A DNA stretch of 64,000 nt from the NCBI RefSeq assembly GCF_937941905.1, contig NZ_CALDGS010000094.1, forward strand, positions 1-64,000, read 5' to 3'. Made by a program: the position numbers and the translations under genes. This document shows, piece after piece, positions 20,009-27,585 of the stretch (its first letter is position 1; the number at the start of each line of letters is the position of its first letter). Source of the stretch: an uncultured Mycolicibacterium sp. (lineage in GTDB: Bacteria; Actinomycetota; Actinomycetes; Mycobacteriales; Mycobacteriaceae). The notes under the pieces are model-generated. The model saw only the letters and a list, made by a program, of their open reading frames with translations. It searched no databases and was not told the DNA's origin.

Positions 20009-20063
20009 GGAATAGCATTCCCGGTCGTGAAATCCGCGGATGAACGACCGGGAATGCTATTCC
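20009..20063. repeat. Long palindrome, copy A of a dispersed family (convergent terminator)
   Basis: Perfect inverted repeat with 20-base arms (20009-20028 and 20044-20063) around a 15-base loop that contains ATCCGCGGAT. It lies between the convergent accD6 and glpD1 genes and supplies the glpD1 stop codon (20057-20059, TAG on the reverse strand). The arm core GGAATGCTATTCC and ACGACCGGGAATGC recurs at 36771, 39232 and 52181. Likely a bidirectional terminator that is also a repetitive extragenic palindrome. Confidence 0.85.
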
Positions 20064-21595
20064 GCGTCTGAGGCGAACTGCGCGGCGACGGCCAGGGCGC
20101 GGTCGCGGTCCGCGGCGACCAGGCCGATGCGGGTGCGCCGGTCGAGGATGTCGGCCGCGGTCAGCGCGCCCTCGTGGCTGACCGCGTAGGCGAACTCGGC
20201 CCGGATGACGTCGATGCCCTCGGCCACCGGCTCGGTGGGCCGGGCGCAGCTCGCCCGGGCGATGACGTTCGGCGCCTCGGCACCGTAGCGGGCCACCAGC
20301 GACCCCGGCAGATCCGCCGAAGAACGAAGCGTGGCAACAGGATTGGCCGGTGCACCGACCAGCGGCAGGTTGCGGGTGCGGCACGGCCCGGCGGTCAGCC
20401 CGCGCCGCGCCACCGCCCGGTCCACGGCGTCCTCGGCCATGAACCGGTACTCGGTGAGCTTGCCGCCGACGACGCTGAGCAGCCCGGTGTCGGACTCCAC
20501 CACCGCGTGTTCGCGGGACAGGTCGGCGGTGCGCCCCTCGCCGGAGTCGATGAGCGGGCGCAGCCCGGCGAACGCACCGCGCACGTCGTCCGGCCCGAGC
20601 GCGGTGCCGAGTGCGGTGTTGACGGTGCGCAGCAGGAAGTCGATCTCCGCGCGGGTCGGCTCCGGCACGTCCGGGACCGGGCCGGGCGCGTCCTCGTCGG
20701 TCAGCCCGAGGTAGACCCGGCCGAGCTGTTCGGGCATCGCGAAGACGAACCGGTTCAGCTCGCCGGGAATCGGAACCGTCAGGGCGGCAACGGGATTGCC
20801 GAACGCGGCGGCGTCGAACACCAGGTGGGTGCCGCGACTGGGGCGCAGCCGGATGCCCGGGTCGACCTGGCCGGCCCACACCCCGGTGGCGTTGATCACC
20901 GCGCGCGCCGCCACCCGGAACGACTCCCCGGACAGCCGGTCGACCAGCGTGGCTCCGTCGCCGGCCGCGTCGGTGGCGGCCACCCGGGTCAGGATCATCG
21001 CCCCGTGCTGGGCGGCGGTGCGGGCCACCGCGACCACCAGCCGGGCGTCGTCGACGAGCTGGCCGTCGTAGCCGAGCAGTCCCCCGTCCAGCCCGTCCCG
21101 GCGCACCGCGGGCACCAACTCGGCCGCCCGCGCCGCGTCGACGCGGGCCGACCGCGGCAGCACCGAGGCCGGGGTGCCGGCCAGGGCGCGCAACAGGTCG
21201 CCGGCCAGGAATCCGGTGCGCACCAGGGCGCGTTCGGCGCGGCCGACGCCCGGCAACAGCGGCACCAGCTGCGGCATCGCCCGCACCAGGTGCGGGGCGT
21301 TGCGCCGCATCAGAATCCCGCGTTCGATCGCGCTGCGCCGGGCGATGCCGACGTTGCCGGAGGCCAGGTAGCGCAGCCCGCCGTGGACGAGTTTGGAACT
21401 CCAGCGACTGGTGCCGAAGGCCAGGTCGTGCTTCTCCACCAGCGCCACCGACAGCCCCCGGGTGGCGGCGTCCAGGGCGATGCCGGTGCCGGTGATGCCG
21501 CCGCCGATGACCAGCACGTCGACCCGGCCGGTGTCGGCGAGCCGGGCCAGCTCGGCGGTGCGGCGGGCGGCGTTGAGGGCGGTGGCGTCGGTCAT
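20057..21595 (-). CDS. glpD1: FAD-dependent glycerol-3-phosphate dehydrogenase GlpD1
   Basis: Membrane-associated flavoenzyme that oxidises glycerol-3-phosphate to dihydroxyacetone phosphate and feeds electrons to quinone. 512 residues. The FAD-binding motif VLVIGGGITGTGIALDAATRG is near residue 26, followed by the GlpD signature FGTSRWSSKLVHGGLRYL, ATGVWAGQ in the middle and VVGGKLTEYRFMAEDAVD near residue 380. Corresponds to Rv2249c. The ATG at 21595 overlaps the TetR stop by 4 bases; upstream in-frame codons belong to the TetR gene. The last codons (GAA TAG) come from the palindrome copy A. Confidence 0.94.
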   Translation of the reverse strand: MTDATALNAARRTAELARLADTGRVDVLVIGGGITGTGIALDAATRGLSVALVEKHDLAFGTSRWSSKLVHGGLRYLASGNVGIARRSAIERGILMRRNAPHLVRAMPQLVPLLPGVGRAERALVRTGFLAGDLLRALAGTPASVLPRSARVDAARAAELVPAVRRDGLDGGLLGYDGQLVDDARLVVAVARTAAQHGAMILTRVAATDAAGDGATLVDRLSGESFRVAARAVINATGVWAGQVDPGIRLRPSRGTHLVFDAAAFGNPVAALTVPIPGELNRFVFAMPEQLGRVYLGLTDEDAPGPVPDVPEPTRAEIDFLLRTVNTALGTALGPDDVRGAFAGLRPLIDSGEGRTADLSREHAVVESDTGLLSVVGGKLTEYRFMAEDAVDRAVARRGLTAGPCRTRNLPLVGAPANPVATLRSSADLPGSLVARYGAEAPNVIARASCARPTEPVAEGIDVIRAEFAYAVSHEGALTAADILDRRTRIGLVAADRDRALAVAAQFASDAE

Positions 21596-22149
21596 GGCTT
21601 CAGGTATCCGTCCAGGGCACGGGTGAGTTCGGCGTCCAGCGCCTCGGCGTCCAGGATCGGTTCGACCATGCGCGCCGACTGGATCGCCGACTGGGTGATG
21701 AGCAGGCACATCGCGGCCAGCCGGCGCGGGTCGCCGGGCCGCACGCTGCCGTCCTGCTGGGCGAGTTCGATGTCGCCGGCGACGGCGTCGACGAGGATCT
21801 GCTGGCTGGTGCCGAGCCGCTCGGCGATGTAGACCATCGCCAGGTCGGGGCGGGTGCGCAGCACGGTGGTGATGACCTCGTCGGCGCGCAGCCGGTCGGC
21901 CAGCGCGACGATGCGGGCCACCAGCGCGGCCCGTCCCACCCCGGGGCCGGGCACCGCGTCCAGCGCGTCGGTGATGCGCCGGGTCAGCAGCGTGGCCAGC
22001 ACGGCCCGCACGTCCGGCCAGCGCCGGTAGATGGTGGGCCGGCTCACCCCGGCGCGGCGGGCGATCTCGGCCAGGGTCACCCGGTCGGCGCCGTAGGCGA
22101 GCAGGCAGTCGGTCGCGGCGTCGAGGATTCGGTCGTCGATTCGCGGCAC
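21592..22149 (-). CDS. TetR-family regulator (Rv2250c-like)
   Basis: A 185-residue TetR repressor. The N-terminal HTH is plain: ILDAATDCLLAYGADRVTLAEIA then RAGVSRPTIYRRWPDVRAVL (residues about 7-50). The C-terminal ligand domain is helical and family-divergent. GTG start. It is cotranscribed with glpD1 through a 4-base overlap and divergent to the FAD oxidase gene, with only 40 bases between; an 8+8 dyad in that gap is the likely operator, suggesting control of itself, glpD1 and the oxidase/lipid kinase operon. Confidence 0.9.
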   Translation of the reverse strand: MPRIDDRILDAATDCLLAYGADRVTLAEIARRAGVSRPTIYRRWPDVRAVLATLLTRRITDALDAVPGPGVGRAALVARIVALADRLRADEVITTVLRTRPDLAMVYIAERLGTSQQILVDAVAGDIELAQQDGSVRPGDPRRLAAMCLLITQSAIQSARMVEPILDAEALDAELTRALDGYLKP

Positions 22150-22153
22150 CTCT

Positions 22154-22188
22154 CGTTACAGCTTTCCACTTTGTGTAATACTGTAACG
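22154..22188. promoter_or_regulatory. Probable TetR operator in divergent promoter
   Basis: Perfect inverted repeat CGTTACAG (22154-22161) and CTGTAACG (22181-22188) with 19 bases between. TAATAC (22176-22181) ends 8 bases before the ATG at 22190 and could be a leaderless -10 box inside the dyad, so a bound dimer would block it. Confidence 0.6.
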
Positions 22189-22189
22189 C

Positions 22190-23791
22190 ATGTCCGATCG
22201 GCTCCAGCCCCCGATGAAGTGGAACGCCTGGGGCGATCCCACGGCCGCCGCCCCGCTGCCGGACGGGGTGCGCGACCTGCTGCGCCAGGCGCTGGGCATC
22301 GACGCCGACCCCGCCCCCGAGCTACCGCCCGACCGGGTGCGGCTGCGGCCGTCGGCACTGGCCGAGGCCGACCGGCGGGCGCTGGCGGCGATCGTCGGCG
22401 ACGCGTTCTGCCGCACCGACGACGAGAGCCGGCTGCTGCACGCCGGCGGCAAGTCCACGCTCGACCTGCTGCGCCGCCGCCGCGTCGAGCAGGACGCGCC
22501 GGACGCGGTCCTGCTGCCGGCCGACGAGGACGAGATCGGCGCGCTGCTGCGGGAGTGCACCGACCGGCGCATCGCGGTGGTGCCGTTCGGTGGCGGCACC
22601 TCCGTGGTGGGCGGACTGGATCCGGTCCGGGCCGGCTTCGCCGCGGTGGTGAGCCTGGATCTGCGCCGGCTGGACCGGCTGGTGGCCCTCGACGAGGTCT
22701 CGCAGGTGGCCGAGTTCGAGGCGGGGGTGAGCGGCCCGCGGGCCGAACGGCTGCTCGGCGAACACGGCTTCGCGCTCGGGCACTTCCCGCAGAGCTTCGA
22801 GTTCGCCACCATCGGCGGCTTCGCCGCCACCCGCTCCTCCGGCCAGGACTCGGCCGGCTACGGCCGGTTCAACGACATGGTGTGCGGGCTGCGGGCGATC
22901 ACCCCGGCCGGGCCGCTGGAGTTCGGCCGCGCCCCGCAGTCGGCGGCCGGCCCGGACCTGCGCCACCTGCTGCTCGGCTCGGAGGGGACCCTCGGGGTGA
23001 TCACCCGGGTGCGGGTGCGGGTGCACCCGGTCCCGGAGACCACCCACTACGAGGCCTGGTCCTTCCCGGATTTCGGCACCGGGGCGGCGGCGCTGCGCGC
23101 GGTGGCCCAGCAGGGCACCGGCCCGACGGTGATCCGGTTGTCCGACGAGGCCGAGACCGCGGTCAACCTGGCCACCACCGACCGCATCGGCGGCGAGTCG
23201 GTCACCGGCGGATGCCTGGCGATCACGCTGTTCGAGGGCACCGCCGCGCAGGTGGTGGCCCGGCACAACCAGACCCGCGCGGTGCTGGCCGAGCACGGCG
23301 GCACCTCGCTGGGCGAGGAGCCGGCCCGGGCCTGGGAGCACGGCCGGTTCGCCGCCCCGTACCTGCGCGACGCGCTGCTGTCGGCCGGGGCGCTGTGCGA
23401 GACGCTGGAGACGGCCACCGACTGGTCGAACCTGTCGGCCCTGAAATCCGCTGTCACCGAAGCACTGACCGGCACGCTGGCCGAGACCGGCACGCCGGCG
23501 ATCGTGCTGTGCCACATCTCGCACGTGTATCCGACCGGCGCCTCGCTGTACTTCACCGTGGTGGCCGCCCAGCGCGGCGACGCGATCGCGCAGTGGCAGC
23601 GCGCGAAAGCCGCCGCCACCCGGACGATGGTGGACCACGGCGGCACCATCACCCATCACCACGCGGTGGGCACCGATCACCGTCCCTGGATGCTCGACGA
23701 GGTCGGCGAGCTGGGAGTGGCGATGCTGCGCGCGGTCAAGGCGACCGTGGACCCAGCCGGAATCCTCAACCCGGGCAAGCTGATTCCGTGA
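22190..23791 (+). CDS. FAD-linked oxidase, alkyldihydroxyacetonephosphate-synthase-like
   Basis: A 533-residue flavoprotein of the PCMH/VAO superfamily. The FAD-binding region is around residues 100-280 (VLLPADEDEIGALLREC, VVPFGGGTSVVGGLDP, and FPQSFEFATIGGFAATRSSGQDSAGYG, each partial). The C-terminal oxidase domain ends with GGTITHHHAVGTDHRPW, the His cluster typical of AGPS, the ether-lipid enzyme. Corresponds to Rv2251. Bacterial members are often annotated simply as FAD-binding oxidases, so an ether-lipid role is a hypothesis, though being coupled to a lipid kinase and next to glpD1 fits glycerophosphate lipid metabolism. Its stop overlaps the lipid kinase GTG. Confidence 0.9.
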   Translation: MSDRLQPPMKWNAWGDPTAAAPLPDGVRDLLRQALGIDADPAPELPPDRVRLRPSALAEADRRALAAIVGDAFCRTDDESRLLHAGGKSTLDLLRRRRVEQDAPDAVLLPADEDEIGALLRECTDRRIAVVPFGGGTSVVGGLDPVRAGFAAVVSLDLRRLDRLVALDEVSQVAEFEAGVSGPRAERLLGEHGFALGHFPQSFEFATIGGFAATRSSGQDSAGYGRFNDMVCGLRAITPAGPLEFGRAPQSAAGPDLRHLLLGSEGTLGVITRVRVRVHPVPETTHYEAWSFPDFGTGAAALRAVAQQGTGPTVIRLSDEAETAVNLATTDRIGGESVTGGCLAITLFEGTAAQVVARHNQTRAVLAEHGGTSLGEEPARAWEHGRFAAPYLRDALLSAGALCETLETATDWSNLSALKSAVTEALTGTLAETGTPAIVLCHISHVYPTGASLYFTVVAAQRGDAIAQWQRAKAAATRTMVDHGGTITHHHAVGTDHRPWMLDEVGELGVAMLRAVKATVDPAGILNPGKLIP

Positions 23792-24687
23792 ACACCGGCC
23801 GCGTGACGATGCTGACCAACCCCGCCTCGGGGCACGGGACGGCCCGGCACGCCGCCGAACGGGCCGCGGCCCGGCTGCAGCGCCGCGGGGTCGACGTGGT
23901 GGCGGTCGCCGGCACCGACGCCGCGCACGCCCGCCGGCTCGTCGAAGCCGCGCTCGAGCACGAGACGGACGCGCTGGTGGTGGTCGGCGGCGACGGCATC
24001 GTGTCGCTGGCACTGCAACTGCTCGCCGGCACCGACGTACCGCTGGCGATCGTCCCGGCCGGCACCGGCAACGACCACGTCCGCGAATTCGGCATTCCCA
24101 CGAAGAATCCCGAGGCCGCCGCGGACGTCGTGGTGGACGGCGAGACCACCACGATCGACCTGGGCCGCATCCGGGGCGCCGACGGCACCGAGCGGTGGTT
24201 CGGCACGGTGATGGCGGCCGGGTTCGACTCGCTGGTCACCGATCGCACCAACCGGATGCGCTGGCCGCACGGCCGGATGCGCTACAACCTCGCCCTGCTG
24301 GCCGAGCTGGGCAGGTTGCGGCTGCTGCCGTTCCGGATCAGTCTGGACGGCACCGAACTCGACCGCGAGCTGACGCTGGCGGCGGTCGGCAACACGCGCA
24401 GTTACGGTGGCGGCATGCTGATCTGCCCGCACGCCGACCCGTGCGACGGCATGCTCGACATCACCATGGTGGCCTCGGCGTCGCGCACCCGACTGGTGCG
24501 CCTGTTCCCGACCGTGTTCCGGGGTACCCACGTCGAGCTCGACGAGGTCACCACCGCCCGGGCGCGCACCATCGGGGTGGACTGCCCGGGCATCAACGCC
24601 TACGCCGACGGCGAGCCGGTCTGCCCGCTGCCGGTGGAGGTCACCGCGGTTCCCGGGGCCTTGCGGATCCGCGTCCCGCAGCGATGA
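23788..24687 (+). CDS. Diacylglycerol/lipid kinase (Rv2252-like)
   Basis: Kinase of the DAGK/YegS fold, 299 residues, that phosphorylates diacylglycerol or a related lipid. The nucleotide-binding loop is VVVGGDGIVSLALQ with the second part PAGTGNDHVREFGIP (residues about 65-105); the usual GGDGT has Ile in place of Thr here. The M. tuberculosis orthologue Rv2252 makes phosphatidic acid and affects PIM synthesis. GTG start overlaps the oxidase stop by 4 bases, and its stop overlaps the next ATG, so four genes (22190-25942) form one operon. Confidence 0.9.
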   Translation: MNTGRVTMLTNPASGHGTARHAAERAAARLQRRGVDVVAVAGTDAAHARRLVEAALEHETDALVVVGGDGIVSLALQLLAGTDVPLAIVPAGTGNDHVREFGIPTKNPEAAADVVVDGETTTIDLGRIRGADGTERWFGTVMAAGFDSLVTDRTNRMRWPHGRMRYNLALLAELGRLRLLPFRISLDGTELDRELTLAAVGNTRSYGGGMLICPHADPCDGMLDITMVASASRTRLVRLFPTVFRGTHVELDEVTTARARTIGVDCPGINAYADGEPVCPLPVEVTAVPGALRIRVPQR

Positions 24688-25457
24688 ACCGGGCCGACCG
24701 CGCCCGGGGCCTGGTCGCGTTCGTCCTGCTCACCCTCGCGGCCACGTGGGCCTGCTTCGTGCCCGTCATCCTGTCCGCCCGCGGTGTCTGGTCGGTGCGC
24801 GCCGACGACCAGGCGCTGCTGCGGCTGCTGGGCGTGTGCGCCCCCTCCCTGGTGGCGTTCGCGGTGGCGGCGGTCACCGCCGGGCGGTCCGGCCCGGCCC
24901 GGTTGTGGAAGTCGGCCTGCAACTGGCGATTCGGGCTGCGCTGGTATGCGGTCGTGCTGGGCCTGCCGTTCTTGATCGCGCTGGCGGCGGTGGCGCTGAC
25001 CCGCCCGTTCTCCGGCGCCGGCGGCTGGTTGGTGGCACCGACCGCGGCGGCGGCCGCGTCCACCGTCATCGCCCCGCTGGGTGAGGAATTCGGTTGGCGC
25101 GGCTATGCCCAGCCGCTGCTGTTGCGGCGGTTGTCCCCGGTGGCGGCCGGGGTGCTGCTCGGGTTGGTCTGGGCGGTGTGGCACCTGCCGATGGCGTTCG
25201 TGCCCGGCACCACCCAGCACGACCTGCCGTTCGCGGTGTTCGCGACGATGATGGTCGGCGCCGCACTGCTGTTCGTCTGGTTGGCCGAGCACACCGGTGG
25301 CAGCGTGCTGGCGGCGCTGCTGCTGCACGGCGCGGCGAACCTGTCGTTCAACACCGTTCCGGTGTTCACCCGGCACACCGGCGGGCAGGCCACCGCCGTC
25401 GTGTTGGCGCTGCTGTATCTGGTGGTCGGCCTCGCGCTGGTGACCCGACGGAGGTGA
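24684..25457 (+). CDS. CPBP-family intramembrane metalloprotease
   Basis: A 257-residue membrane protein with about seven helices. It has the CPBP (CAAX protease/Abi) motifs: EEFGWRGYAQPLLLRR (the EExxxR motif, residues about 134-149), then WAVWHLPMAF with the motif-2 His, and LLLHGAANLSFN with the motif-3 His and Asn. These proteases act inside the membrane; substrates in mycobacteria are unknown, and some bacterial members protect against bacteriocins or modify prenylated peptides. ATG with a 4-base overlap to the lipid kinase. Identity sure at family level only. Confidence 0.88.
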   Translation: MNRADRARGLVAFVLLTLAATWACFVPVILSARGVWSVRADDQALLRLLGVCAPSLVAFAVAAVTAGRSGPARLWKSACNWRFGLRWYAVVLGLPFLIALAAVALTRPFSGAGGWLVAPTAAAAASTVIAPLGEEFGWRGYAQPLLLRRLSPVAAGVLLGLVWAVWHLPMAFVPGTTQHDLPFAVFATMMVGAALLFVWLAEHTGGSVLAALLLHGAANLSFNTVPVFTRHTGGQATAVVLALLYLVVGLALVTRRR

Positions 25458-25942
25458 CGCCCGTGACGCCCTGGTTCCGCACCGCACAGCTGCTGCAGCT
25501 CGTGTTGCTGGCCTACTGGGTGGCCACCGAGGTGCTGGACCTGTTCCCGCTCAACGATCTTGCCGCGCGGCCGGCCGACTACGACCTGCGCGCCAGCGTC
25601 GCGGTGAACGTGCTGCAGCAGCTGGCCTACCTCACCCTGTTCGCGTTGGGCTGGTGGGTGACGGCGGCGGTCGCGACCGTCGGCTACGGGGTGTATTTGG
25701 CGCTGCAGCTGTGGACGTGGTGGGTGCCGTACCTGTTCGGCACCGCCGTCGACCAGGCGCGCCGGTTCGAGCAGTTCGGCCGCACGACCTCGGTGCTGCC
25801 GGTGCTCGACGGGCGGATGCCACCGGACCTGCAGCATGTGCTGCTGGAGACGCTCACGGCGCTGACGGTGCTGTGCTCGGGGCTGGCGGCGCACCGGTTG
25901 CGGCGCGCGCAGTCACCGGCCCGGCCTTCGCCAGCGCCGTGA
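25454..25942 (+). CDS. Small integral membrane protein of unknown function
   Basis: 162 residues with about four hydrophobic helices: near 10-30 (LLQLVLLAYWVATEVLDLF), 52-72 (LQQLAYLTLFALGWWV), 75-95 (AVATVGYGVYLALQLWTWW) and 130-150. Between helices three and four is a soluble loop with FEQFGRTTSVLPVLDGRMPPDLQH. I do not recognise the family. GTG at 25454 overlaps the CPBP stop; the GTG at 25463 is an alternative start. Its 3' end overlaps, tail to tail, the opposite-strand membrane protein by 89 bases, a long convergent overlap of two coding regions. Confidence 0.7.
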   Translation: MTPVTPWFRTAQLLQLVLLAYWVATEVLDLFPLNDLAARPADYDLRASVAVNVLQQLAYLTLFALGWWVTAAVATVGYGVYLALQLWTWWVPYLFGTAVDQARRFEQFGRTTSVLPVLDGRMPPDLQHVLLETLTALTVLCSGLAAHRLRRAQSPARPSPAP

Positions 25943-26375
25943 GCGCGCACAGCCAGCCCACCGCCCCGAGCAGTAGCCGCAGGTTGTTCAGCGACGTCCA
26001 CCAGCCCACGACGGTCTCGATGTGCGCCGGGTCCCAACCGTCGCCGGACGCCTGCAGCCGCAGCATGGTCGGCACGAAGTAGCCGTAGGAGACCGCCGCG
26101 TAGCAGGTCATGCAGCCGGCGGCGGCCAACCACCAGCGCCGGTAGGCCGCCGTCGAGCGCCGGGCCAGCACCAGGTTGACCACCGCGAGCACCGCGACCG
26201 GCACCGACACGAACGGCCAGAACACCCGCCCGGCCGCGTACATCCCCGAGGCGTGCATGGCCTCGAGCACCTGCTCCCCCGGCACCCGGCTCCAGCGCGG
26301 GACGACGGCCAGCTTCTCGTACAGTCCGGCCCCGAGTTGAATCCCGACGAACACGACCAACAATCGCAACCACAT
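25854..26375 (-). CDS. DUF1772-like integral membrane protein
   Basis: 173 residues with four predicted helices: LLVVFVGIQLGAGLYEKLAVV at the N-terminus, a second near 50-70 (FWPFVSVPVAVLAVVNLV), a third near 85-105 and a fourth near 135-155. The N-terminal pattern of a helix followed by an extracellular loop with WSRVPGEQVLEAM resembles the DUF1772/anthrone-oxygenase-like membrane family, but no catalytic residue can be pointed to. It is divergent to a MarR gene, with the start 18 bases from a perfect operator-like palindrome, so the MarR protein probably represses it. Confidence 0.75.
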   Translation of the reverse strand: MWLRLLVVFVGIQLGAGLYEKLAVVPRWSRVPGEQVLEAMHASGMYAAGRVFWPFVSVPVAVLAVVNLVLARRSTAAYRRWWLAAAGCMTCYAAVSYGYFVPTMLRLQASGDGWDPAHIETVVGWWTSLNNLRLLLGAVGWLCALTALAKAGPVTARAATGAPPAPSTAPSAP

Positions 26376-26392
26376 CGTTGCCCTCCCCGTAA

Positions 26393-26411
26393 TATCTCTA
26401 ATTTAGAGATA
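26393..26411. promoter_or_regulatory. Perfect MarR-type operator
   Basis: Palindrome TATCTCTAA-T-TTAGAGATA, 9 bp per arm, in the 59-base gap between the divergent membrane protein and MarR genes. AT-rich against a GC-rich background and of the size bound by MarR dimers. Likely represses both genes. Confidence 0.75.
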
Positions 26412-26434
26412 CTCGTTCAGAGAGGTATCGGCAA

Positions 26435-26965
26435 GTGGCGCACGACGCGGACCGCGCCGAGGTGCTCACCCGGCTCACCGCCGAGCTGCGGATGCAGGCA
26501 CTGCGGTCGGTGATGCTGCATTCGGCGGTGGCCGCCCGGCTGGGCATCACGGTCACCGACTTCAACTGCCTGAACGTGCTCAGCCTGGAGGGCCCGCAGA
26601 CCGCGGGCCGGCTGGCCGAACGCACCGGGCTGACCCGCGGCGGGGCGGTCACCGCGATGATCGACCGACTGGAGGCCGCCGGCTACGTGCGGCGGCGCCG
26701 CGATCCGGCCGACCGCCGCCGGGTGCTGGTGGAACTCGAGGAGTCCGCGACGGCCCGGATCGCGCCGCTGTTCGCCGAGTTCGGCGCCTCGGTCGACGAG
26801 TACCTCGACGGCTACCCCACCGATCAGCTGCGGCTGCTGCTGCACGCGGTGGCCGACCTCAACGACCGCGTCGCCGCGGCGACCGCACGGCTCGCCGGAA
26901 ACGAATCCGCCCGCCCCCGGCGCACACGTCGCGCGGGGGCGGGCGGATCCGACGGTTCGGGTTAG
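26435..26965 (+). CDS. MarR-family transcriptional regulator
   Basis: 176 residues with the winged helix of MarR proteins: VTDFNCLNVLSLEG, GRLAERTGLTRGGAVTAMIDR (recognition helix) and the wing YVRRRRDPADRRRVLVEL with the conserved DxRxx-type Asp-Arg pair. The flanking helices for dimerisation are present. GTG start at 26435. The last 20 codons (SARPRRTRRAGAGGSDG region) are formed by a GC hairpin that looks like a terminator. Divergent to the DUF1772-like gene and probably autoregulated through the palindrome at 26393-26411. Its stop overlaps the DUF3145 stop by 4 bases on the other strand. Confidence 0.9.
   Translation: MAHDADRAEVLTRLTAELRMQALRSVMLHSAVAARLGITVTDFNCLNVLSLEGPQTAGRLAERTGLTRGGAVTAMIDRLEAAGYVRRRRDPADRRRVLVELEESATARIAPLFAEFGASVDEYLDGYPTDQLRLLLHAVADLNDRVAAATARLAGNESARPRRTRRAGAGGSDGSG
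26907..26946. terminator. GC hairpin inside the 3' end of the marR gene
   Basis: Perfect 12-bp stem: CCGCCCGCCCCC at 26907-26918 and GGGGGCGGGCGG at 26935-26946, with a 16-base loop. It ends 16 bases before the marR stop and also follows, on the other strand, the DUF3145 stop at 26962. No T tract. Probably ends transcription of both convergent genes. Confidence 0.5.
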
Positions 26966-27474
26966 CCCACTTCCCGTGCCAGCCAGCTGACCTCACCGGT
27001 CGCGCCGGCGTCCCGGAACGGCTCGAGCGCCTCGTCCCAGGCCGTGCCGAGCACGGTGTCGAGCTCGGCGAGCAGCACCTCCGGCCCCTCGGCCAGCAGG
27101 GCGCGCAGCCGGTTCTCGCTGACCATGATGTCGCCGTTGGCGCTCATCGGCCCGCTCCACAGGCCGAGCTGGGGGGTGTGGCACCAGCGGTGTCCGTCCA
27201 CCCCCGGGCTGGGGTCCTCCGTCACCTCGAAGCGCAGCACCGACCAGGAGCGCAGCGCATGCGCCAGCTGCGCCCCGGTGCCCACGGGGCCGATCCAGTT
27301 CGTGACCGCCCGCAACTGCCCGGGCATGGCCGGCTGCGGCGTCCACTTCAGGTCGGCCCGCGCTTGCAGGGTCGACGAAAGTGCCCACTCGACATGCGGG
27401 CACACCGCCGCGGGCGAGGCATGGATGTACACCACACCGGTCGTCGCGTCGGCGAACTGGTTCGACGCACGCAT
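26962..27474 (-). CDS. DUF3145 family protein
   Basis: 170-residue soluble protein of the actinobacterial DUF3145 family. Recognisable blocks: GVVYIHASPAAVCPHVEWALS, LRSWSVLRFEVTEDPSPG, and GDIMVSENRLRALLA, each in one part of a compact alpha/beta protein. Function unknown; widespread and conserved in mycobacteria. I used the ATG at 27474 (MRASNQFADATTG) because AAGGAG lies 6 bases before it, rather than the in-frame start at 27513. Trp-rich with conserved acidic residues, no signal peptide. Confidence 0.85.
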   Translation of the reverse strand: MRASNQFADATTGVVYIHASPAAVCPHVEWALSSTLQARADLKWTPQPAMPGQLRAVTNWIGPVGTGAQLAHALRSWSVLRFEVTEDPSPGVDGHRWCHTPQLGLWSGPMSANGDIMVSENRLRALLAEGPEVLLAELDTVLGTAWDEALEPFRDAGATGEVSWLAREVG

Positions 27475-27535
27475 CTGTTGCTCCTTCGGCTCCACGAGGG
27501 ACGTCTTCCCCAACGGCCTGGTGGACGCACGAGAG

Positions 27536-27549
27536 CGACACGTGTGTCG
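27536..27549. promoter_or_regulatory. Short dyad upstream of DUF3145 gene
   Basis: CGACAC-GT-GTGTCG, 6-base arms, about 60 bases upstream of the DUF3145 start within the 111-base gap that separates it from the serine hydrolase gene. Possible regulator site; weak evidence. Confidence 0.3.
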
Positions 27550-27585
27550 TACGTGTTTATTGTGCCCTGTGGGGCATATGTTGCG

